Below, in pieces: positions 10,230 through 16,016 of a DNA stretch of 16,016 bases; positions within the stretch are counted from its first letter, which is position 1; each line of letters opens with the position of its first letter. Source of the DNA: Gloeopeniophorella convolvens (lineage: Eukaryota > Basidiomycota > Agaricomycetes > Russulales); the NCBI GenBank assembly GCA_022496205.1, contig WTXD01000231.1, forward strand, positions 1 to 16,016, given 5' to 3'. The notes below the pieces were generated by a model. It was not told the DNA's origin and did not search any database. It worked only from the letters and a program-made list of their open reading frames with translations. Made by a program: the position numbers and the translations under genes.

Positions 10230-12430
10230 TCAGCACTGCTCCCACATTCTCACGTAGTCACTGAGTGAGGTGTCAGCGCGCTTAGCGTATTGTGAGGGGT
10301 CGCTTACACTCTCATCGCGCGGTCGTCCTCGCTCTCAGGCCACGTTTTGGACCACTGGTTTTGTGACTGAGCGAAGAGCTGCATGGCGTCTGGGGTAGAA
10401 TTTCAGTAGCTATCTCGCGTGCGTGGATGACGATCCTCACTAATCGCCCCGTTCAGCCATGGCTTGTCGCCAGCGCCATCCGGGAACCATCCATTGGTGC
10501 CGCCCACGGCGACGTTTAGAATAAGGTAGAACGCTGTCAAGTGGTCAGATGTCGTAAATGAGGCTATGCGAACAGATGCGCGTACGCTGGTCAAAGGGGG
10601 CTGCGTTCCCACGGCCACTCCAGGGATTCTCGAGGATGATTTCCTGCGACGCATTCGAGACCGACGCAGGGAAGTCGCCGCGCTGGAAGAAGGGGATGTT
10701 GAAGCGCAAATCGAGCATGTGTTGCAGGCGGTTATCGACGTAGATGCGCCTACAGAGCGCCACATCAAATTCTGACACCATATATTTTGGGGGATGGTCG
10801 CTTACAGGAAGTCTTCTGACCATTCAACAGCATAGTCGTGGAAGTCTTCGCCATAAGAGGAGCGCCGCATCCGCCACCAGCCGTAGGTCTTTGCCACCGC
10901 GTTCAGCCACGTCAGAGGACCCCAGTTGAGTGACCCTCGGACGTAGTTAATACCTCTATTCGGGCGCTTCTGTCAGAAACAGTAAAATTCAGGGCAGTCT
11001 TGCACGCACTGAGCGGGATACGATGGGCTGTTTCCGCGCGACTCCATGATATCGATCTCGCCTGACGAAATATGTGTCAGACTCGAAAATTTGAATGACG
11101 CCTTCGAGACTTACCACTCAAAGGCCATGGTCCGTACGTGTTGTTCTCCGGAAGCATCCAAATGGCAGGCCAGAGCTGCAAAAGGAAACAGTTCAATCCA
11201 GGGCGTCGCTGCAGGACACGTGATGTCTACGAACCCAATCCCTGTAATGTCAAGAGTAGTCAGTTCCTCGAACGTGCCTGCAAGAATGGAAGGCCGAAGG
11301 CCTCGATCGACGCACCCTCGTGGCAATTTGGCGCGTACCTCGACACGACCATATCGAATGCTGCGCTTCCCCTTTGTAGAAATGCGTGCACTCATGACAG
11401 GATTGATGACCGCCCCCGTCGTGCTGTTGCTGACAGCGCCACATGCAGTGAGGTTCGTGTTCGTGCAGCCTGTCAGATTGAACGTGTGTCCATCGAAGAT
11501 CGCGGCTTGTCCAATGACGTCGGAAGTAAGCGTGGGAAGAATGTATAATTGCCCATCGCGGACGAACGAATTGTTCGTCGAGGTGGTTGCCATTTCGAAC
11601 TCGCCGTTACTACAGGGTGCATTAGCGCATGGAGTTGCTGTAGATTCGAGCACATACCCGAAACCTCCCATATCAGCTTCGCGCATCCAGACGCTAGAAT
11701 CGAGTTCGGAACCATCGAAGTTGTCCTCGAGAACGAGGCAAAGCCGACCGAGTAATGGAACGCCCCGCCAGCCAAAGTAGCAACGCACCGCAGATGCGGC
11801 GATACCGAATAGTAACACGGAGTAGGTGAGGATATATGATATTTTGGCGGCCGAGTCGCGCTTTCCCACCCACGGCTTGGAAATCGGGCCTGTGAGCATG
11901 GTAGAAGCCGGACGCTGGCGCTTGGACGGGCGCATGCGTGCGGCTTGGTGTCCAGCAGGGTATACGACTGTCAAAGGACGGGGTGGAGGCGACGTAAACG
12001 CCTCCCGAACGGTGGAGTGGCGTTGCTGCAGGTCAGTAGCGCTGTTGGCAACGGAGCTTTGGTTGCTCTGGGCGCTCGCGCGCTGGTGGAGATCCCGAAA
12101 GCCGGCGGACGCCGCATCCACAAGGCTGAAGCTCACGACGCTTGCAGGTGGTGAGAATGGATTCGCAGCTTCGATGGTGGGGGTGGCGAAGGGGTTTCCG
12201 GGAATACTCATACCACTGGGAGCGATGCTGATTGAGCTCCCTTGACGGTCTTGGGGGCGGAGGCGACCACTTGCAGAGAGGCGGGGCGGCCGGGCCGGTG
12301 GAGACACGCTGACCTCATCGTTGTCGGATGAGCCCAAGTGCTCCACGAAGAAAGGGCGGGGAGGGGTCAGTGGGACTTCTTGGACATCGGAGTGGGTCGA
12401 CGCAGGAGGGCCAGACGTGGAGGAAGACAT
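10230..12430 (-). CDS. SKN1/KRE6-type GH16 beta-glucan synthesis protein
   Basis: A type II membrane protein of the SKN1/KRE6 family (GH16 fold) needed for beta-1,6-glucan and wall assembly, acting in the secretory pathway or at the cell surface. Predicted length is 568 residues in ten minus-strand exons: 12430-11658, 11609-11316, 11241-11235, 11175-11115, 11061-11010, 10955-10806, 10749-10586, 10533-10441, 10389-10308 and 10260-10230. Residues 1-190 are polar, proline- and serine-rich and cytosolic. One membrane helix follows at about 197-215 (ISYILTYSVLLFGIAASAV). The luminal catalytic domain shows LVLEDNFDG, GEFEMATTSTNNSFV, STKGKRSIRYGRVEVRAKLP, RGDWLWPAIWMLPENNTYGP, then GEIDIMES with the GH16 catalytic pair E380 and E385 and D382 between, RGSLNWGPLTWLNAVAKTYG, YAVEWSED, RIYVDNRL, PFYLILNVAVGGTNGWFPDG and the end DYVRMWEQC. 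Start ATG and stop are well placed and all junctions are GT-AG and in frame. Family confidence is very high. Confidence 0.96.
11235..11241 (-). other. 7-nt microexon of the KRE6-like gene
   Basis: The seven bases GGATTGG lie between a 74-nt intron (11315-11242) ending in TTACAG and a 59-nt intron (11234-11176) starting GTTCGT and ending TTTTGCAG. Joined to the flanking exons they complete arginine-glycine-aspartate-tryptophan, the conserved GDW before LWPAIWM in this family. Skipping it would lose the motif and shift the frame. Confidence 0.88.
11610..11657 (-). other. 48-nt in-frame intron inside the KRE6-like gene
   Basis: It starts GTATGT, has the branch-like GCTAAT, and ends CCCTGTAG. 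It is exactly 16 codons long and has no stop, so a plain ORF reads through it. Removing it joins GGFG to NGEFEM, the uninterrupted family motif; keeping it inserts 16 extra residues with two cysteines there. Confidence 0.85.
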
Positions 12431-13074
12431 AGCCGTTAAACGAAGGACACCAGTGGGAGAGGGCCACCCTAGAAATTGGGCGTGGAGGGTGCAACACGCC
12501 TTTAAGGTGTTGCGTAGACTGGCGTCCGGTCACAGTATTTTCTCGCGCGGTGGATTGTTGTATTCCCATCAGATGAGGTACAGGTGCTGACAAGAATGGC
12601 ACAGCTGTGTGTGTTTAGAGCGGCCTTCGATGGCGAGCGTTATCGCCACCGACGTGTTGCGATCCACGCTCACGGAAAGGTACAGCATCCTGTCAGAAGC
12701 ACAATCGCCGCATGCACATAACCGTCCGAGGTCGAAGGAGACGGACAAGGGGGATGGTCGTCTAGACCAGCCAGGAACCGTGTAAGCCCAGTCAAAACAG
12801 AGGTTGGGTTCCGCGGAAGTTAGACGTCGAATGCTGGGAACGAGAGCTACATGTCGATGAGATTTCTCCGGGCGCTGAATGAAATGCGCACAAGGAAAGA
12901 CGCTGGGGGCCCGGCCGGCCGCGATGGCGAGTGCTTGGGACCGTGCTTCCTTTTCGCAGGAACGAACAGTCTTCCGATTCCGCTCCGGGAGTACATGGCT
13001 GTTCTTGGACGTCATGGCGGAGCGCTCCTCCACCACCACAAAGATTCACCGACATGAAGATAATAGTGGCGACG
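12431..13074. other. Upstream region of the KRE6-like gene
   Basis: The segment nearest 12430 is the likely promoter and 5' UTR. It contains a short inverted repeat, GCAACAC at 12491-12497 and GTGTTGC at 12507-12513. An ORF of 156 codons on the minus strand (13039-12569) overlaps other ORFs on both strands and shows no family signature. I see no convincing gene here. Confidence 0.45.
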
Positions 13075-13644
13075 TCAGGACCGGACAAGAATGGAGACAG
13101 AAGCCGTACGGAAGATTAAGTGCGTCGTGCGGATAACGCTGGGCTGAAGTGGCAGCGTGGGTCGACAGCGGTAATGCTGTAACCGTGGCCGTCCACCACC
13201 AGGCGGCTCCGGCACGCTTACGTATACATTCATGCCCAGACCTTTCCAAATAGCCGGAACGTTGATCTCAAGCTCGATCTCAGAGCCAAGCCCAGAGTAC
13301 AATGAAATCTCCAGACTCCACAATGAAATCTCATCGGGGGCTTTGGGGATTTGCCCGGCCGCCGCTTGTAGGAACCTGTTCTCCCTCAAATCCCTCAAGT
13401 TGATGCTCCACAAGGTCACAGGCGCAAGCTCCGCCGTAGCCTCAGCCGTCGGTCGGATGGTAAATAAGTATTGGTACCGACCCGGGAGCACAGAAGTGAA
13501 GATGTTCAGTTGGCCTTCGAAAAAACTGCCTATCTTATCTCTACCCCTGCATTTGCTTTGGAACGTCACCGGCGCCGCATGCGATGTCCAAATGTGCGAT
13601 AGGGTGGCCCTCTTTTTAGATCGTTTGGCAACTTCAATACTCAT
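13075..13644 (-). CDS. Hypothetical protein, 189-codon ORF
   Basis: An ATG at 13644 opens a frame of 189 codons ending at TGA 13075-13077. The first about 140 residues look like real protein: a basic start (EVAKRSKKRATL), then SVLPGRYQYLFTIRPTAE, LWSINLRDLRENRFLQAAAG and EISLYSGLGSEIELEINVPA, a pattern suggesting beta-strands in a soluble protein. A GTAAGC donor occurs just after GMNVY near 13218, so the genuine coding sequence may leave this frame there; several acceptors follow and I cannot choose. No signal peptide, membrane helix or known domain is visible. Function unknown. Confidence 0.35.
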   Translation of the reverse strand: MSIEVAKRSKKRATLSHIWTSHAAPVTFQSKCRGRDKIGSFFEGQLNIFTSVLPGRYQYLFTIRPTAEATAELAPVTLWSINLRDLRENRFLQAAAGQIPKAPDEISLWSLEISLYSGLGSEIELEINVPAIWKGLGMNVYVSVPEPPGGGRPRLQHYRCRPTLPLQPSVIRTTHLIFRTASVSILVRS

Positions 13645-13653
13645 GTGGGAGAA

Positions 13654-13675
13654 GTTTAGACAGTGTTTAGACAGT
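13654..13675. repeat. Perfect 11-bp tandem duplication
   Basis: GTTTAGACAGT occurs twice without spacer, ten bases upstream of the ATG at 13644 on the minus strand. It may be simple slippage or a paired binding site. Confidence 0.8.
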
Positions 13676-14734
13676 ACTCAAGCAGGACTGGTTCCAGCCG
13701 ACCTTAGGCGCAGCATGCATACTAGGTAGTATGAACGAGTCCCTTCCAGCGGGTTCACAAGTCCATAGATCATAGTGCTGATTCGGAATGCCGTCTCCGC
13801 AAGGAACATTACCCACGGATCGGCGAAAGGATACACCGCGCGATTGATATGGAGGACTCCAAGTCTTCATGACCTCAGACTGTCAATATCGACTCGCTGG
13901 CCGGATTGCCCGGGTCGGATTCATAGCCAACTAGCATCGATATTCCCTCGCTGTCCATCGTCCGTTGGTTGATCGAGACCTTTTGTTTTCTCCTAAAACT
14001 TGATGAAGGCATGGGAGATGTACGGCACGTATGGTCCTGCATATGGTTCTTGCCACTGAAACTCTTGAATCCCACGGCGACTGTACGCGACAGCGCATAA
14101 TTGCATTTAACTGACCGACGCCGATGGTCCCCAACTTTGCGGTCCCTTGATATCGTATCTGAGATCTGAGATGGTAACTTCGCTGAGTTTGAAAATCTTG
14201 TGGCGGCTTAATTGCCAGCGCCACAACTCGACCGCATGGCGTCCGCAACAACAACGACCTTGTAGGGGCCTGGCGTATCTGTACGTCGCCCAGAACGCCG
14301 GACGGTCAGGATGGAACACATAAAAAAATCGCCTAGATACACTCTTTGGCCGCAACGTCAAGGAACAGTACAATCACGTTGCAGTCACAGTCAGATCTTC
14401 CACGCCATCAATCTTCACGCGAAATCACGTTCCGGCGCGCCTTTTCGCCGCCCAGGTCCTTCTTCTCCCAGGATTCGCACAGCCCGATCCAGCAAATCCC
14501 TGTCTCTTTCTTCTCTGTCTATCCTGCAATTCCCCTTGGACCTGGCTGTTCCTGGCCAGGACGTCTGACAATGCCTCGCTTCCAGTCTGCCTTCATGCTT
14601 CGTGACTTGGGCGACTTACGACTATGAGCAGGAACATTCGGAGCCCGCCGTTATCACCTACTACATCCGGTGTGCGCCTTCGCCCCATCATCCAATCGGC
14701 ATGATGTGACTACCCTCCGTTCGAGCGCTGTGCA
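13676..14734. other. Unassigned region with protein-like minus-strand pieces
   Basis: Several minus-strand stretches read like coding exons but could not be joined: PGPYKVVVVADAM (about 14230-14275), HKIFKLSEVTISDLRYDIKG (about 14140-14200), EFQWQEPYAGPYVPYISHAF ending at a TAG near 14000, and DPWVMFLAETAFRISTMIYG (about 13760-13820). A possible intron with donor GTCAGT and acceptor GTACAG lies near 14070-14112. The set may be one undetected multi-exon gene or its decayed copy; no family is recognised. From about 14440 to 14550 the plus strand is strongly pyrimidine-rich, like a fungal transcription start region, followed by a tiny plus-strand ORF at 14571-14627. Confidence 0.4.
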
Positions 14735-15062
14735 ATGAATCGCCACGGTTCCATGGCGGCCGAAGAATGGCATGTGGCCGGCAACCCGGCAGGTGGGACC
14801 GTCGTGAATCGCTTGGCTCAGAGCGTTTCTGGGCGTGTTGCTTCCTATTGGTATTTCGGCCAATCTAGCTCAGAACGTGCCAGGCGCCTGGGGCTGGTGG
14901 AGTGGGAACCGAGAAAAAGGTAAGAAACGTGTTGTTTACTGCGCATTATCCTCATGCCACAAATGCGTGTTATGACTGATGTTCCTGCCTTCTCGTAGGT
15001 CATCGTATTCCAGTGACTGTCACCGCATAGTCCCTTCCATCACGGGAGATTGTTCCCGTTGA
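14735..15062 (+). CDS. Possible small spliced ORF or 5' UTR exon pair
   Basis: A clear plus-strand intron lies at 14920-14998 (donor GTAAGA, branch-like GACTGAT, pyrimidine-rich acceptor TTCTCGTAG). Splicing it joins an ORF starting at ATG 14735 to a stop at 15060-15062, giving 82 residues without a recognised domain; it includes ASYWYFGQSSSERARRLG and an arginine-rich junction. The pyrimidine-rich tract at 14440-14550 could supply the start of this transcript. It may encode a small protein, be a non-coding RNA, or be the spliced 5' leader of the GT2-like gene about 310 bases downstream. The intron is more secure than the protein. Confidence 0.35.
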
Positions 15063-15372
15063 CAGAGGTCCTGTCCCCTTGTCCGCGCTTCCTCCGCCGT
15101 ACCGCGCGTCTTTTGCACACACCGGTACACGTCTTCGCTCGAGACTGGCCCAATCAGACATGCCAGGACTGAGCCGTGCACCGAGTCCTCTTGCACCATG
15201 ATCCGCCGCCGGTCTCGTCTGTCATCCAATCGATGCAAGGCACCCCAAGCGGAAACAAGACGTCTCGACTGTTCTTAAGGTCGCCTCACTGGAATTTCCT
15301 TAGCGGCTTGCCTCCGTTGACCCTCGGCCCCGCTTTCCTCCTCTCTCCCGTTCATCTTTCGAGGATTAAGCC

Positions 15373-16016
15373 ATGGACTACGATGCATATGACGCTTTGT
15401 TGCACCATATCTTCCGACAAGTATGCCCAATGTCCCCGGGTGCTCGCCTTTGCCTTACATCTCTACTAGACACAGGGCGACGCATGGTTCAAGCCGTCCG
15501 CTGAGAACGTCCATGCGGGTGTTTGTCTTCGTATCCATACGGGACAGTACCGCGTATTTCCATACGAAAACCGCTTCCTGGAGCCCTTCGAGGCAGCTGT
15601 ACGGACTCTTAACCCCGTTGTCGCTGTCAAGGTGCGCAGCGCTGCCGTGCACGTTGCTCTCAGCACTGTGTAAGTTAGTCCATATCCCTATATAGTCCCG
15701 CGCTGACATCACTTCGCAGAGGGGAGGACGCAACTGCCATCTATGTCGACGATGACACGCGCATCCAAATCCTCGACACTATGTTCGACCTCCCGCGGGC
15801 CGATAAGGAACAATGCGGCGCTTTTATTGTAAGAACATTCCCATGTCTTATCTCCACTCAATTTCCTTATTCTTCTTCAATATAGCGCGATGAACGGGTG
15901 TTGGTGGTTTGGTCCGACAATCTCGATACCATCATCCCGATATGCCGAGACTTCGAAGAAAGCCTCATCAAGCTTGTATGGGCTCAGCGGCTTTCACTCG
16001 CGGGCCTCACCCCCGG
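15373..16016 (+). CDS. Probable DUF7928/glycosyltransferase family 2 protein, N-terminal part
   Basis: Four plus-strand exons are visible: 15373-15420, 15476-15669, 15720-15828 and 15886 to the window edge, separated by introns of 55, 50 and 57 nt with donors GTATGC, GTAAGT and GTAAGA. The ATG has a good context (AAGCCATGG) and follows a pyrimidine-rich tract at about 15330-15360. The 160-odd residues in view contain MDYDAYDALLHHIFRQ, GQYRVFPYENRFLEPFEAAV, AIYVDDDTRIQILDTMFDLP, RADKEQCGAFI and RDERVLVVWSDNLDTIIP, closing with RDFEESLIKLVWAQR. This matches my knowledge of the N-terminal domain (DUF7928) that precedes a membrane-bound family 2 glycosyltransferase of the chitin-synthase-like or CPS1-like type in basidiomycetes. 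The catalytic domain would lie beyond the right edge, so the enzyme assignment is inference from the N-terminal domain only. Confidence 0.75.

Noticed and set aside
11046..11780. 244-codon plus-strand ORF
   Set aside because: It is the antisense shadow of the KRE6-like exons, whose protein is clearly conserved in type.
13232..13729. 165-codon plus-strand ORF
   Set aside because: It is antisense to the more protein-like minus-strand ORF at 13075-13644 and lacks recognisable motifs; neither is proven.
15176..15469. 97-codon plus-strand ORF across the GT2-like start
   Set aside because: It covers exon 1 and intron 1 of the GT2-like gene in another frame and has no motif.

Overview
The window looks like nuclear DNA of a filamentous basidiomycete, probably an agaricomycete such as a polypore. 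This rests on many short GT-AG introns (about 47-79 nt) cutting every clear gene, GC-rich coding sequence, pyrimidine-rich tracts before start codons, a nuclear-type tRNA-Glu, and families typical of mushroom-forming fungi. No species can be named from sequence alone, and no operon, prophage, CRISPR array or bacterial feature is present.

Layout, left to right. (1) 1-1650, minus: most of an MFS monocarboxylate-type transporter, nine exons in view, 3' end beyond the left edge, with an apparent one-base deletion in its first exon. (2) 1651-3512: no gene I can name. (3) 3513-4043, minus: a protein-like fragment broken by two adjacent stop codons, probably a pseudogene. (4) 4234-5395, minus: a complete four-exon HNH-domain protein whose first HNH histidine appears to be replaced. 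(5) 5396-8195: gene-poor, with a TATA-like stretch, one long unrecognised ORF, a strong hairpin repeat and a tRNA-like fragment. (6) 8206-8277, minus: tRNA-Glu(UUC) with a T7 Pol III terminator. (7) 8278-10229: no recognised gene. (8) 10230-12430, minus: a complete ten-exon SKN1/KRE6-type GH16 protein with a 7-nt microexon and an intron of 3n length that stays open in frame. (9) 12431-15372: unidentified ORFs, a small tandem repeat and a convincing plus-strand intron. (10) 15373 to the right edge, plus: the first four exons of a probable DUF7928/glycosyltransferase family 2 (chitin-synthase-like or CPS1-like) gene.

The genes do not form one pathway. The only functional pairing is that the GH16 KRE6-like protein (beta-glucan assembly) and the GT2-like gene (polysaccharide synthesis) both concern the cell wall and lie in opposite orientations about 2.9 kb apart; co-regulation is speculation. 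I found no convincing new system. The most useful results are the hand-solved exon structures, which single-frame ORF calling would get wrong.
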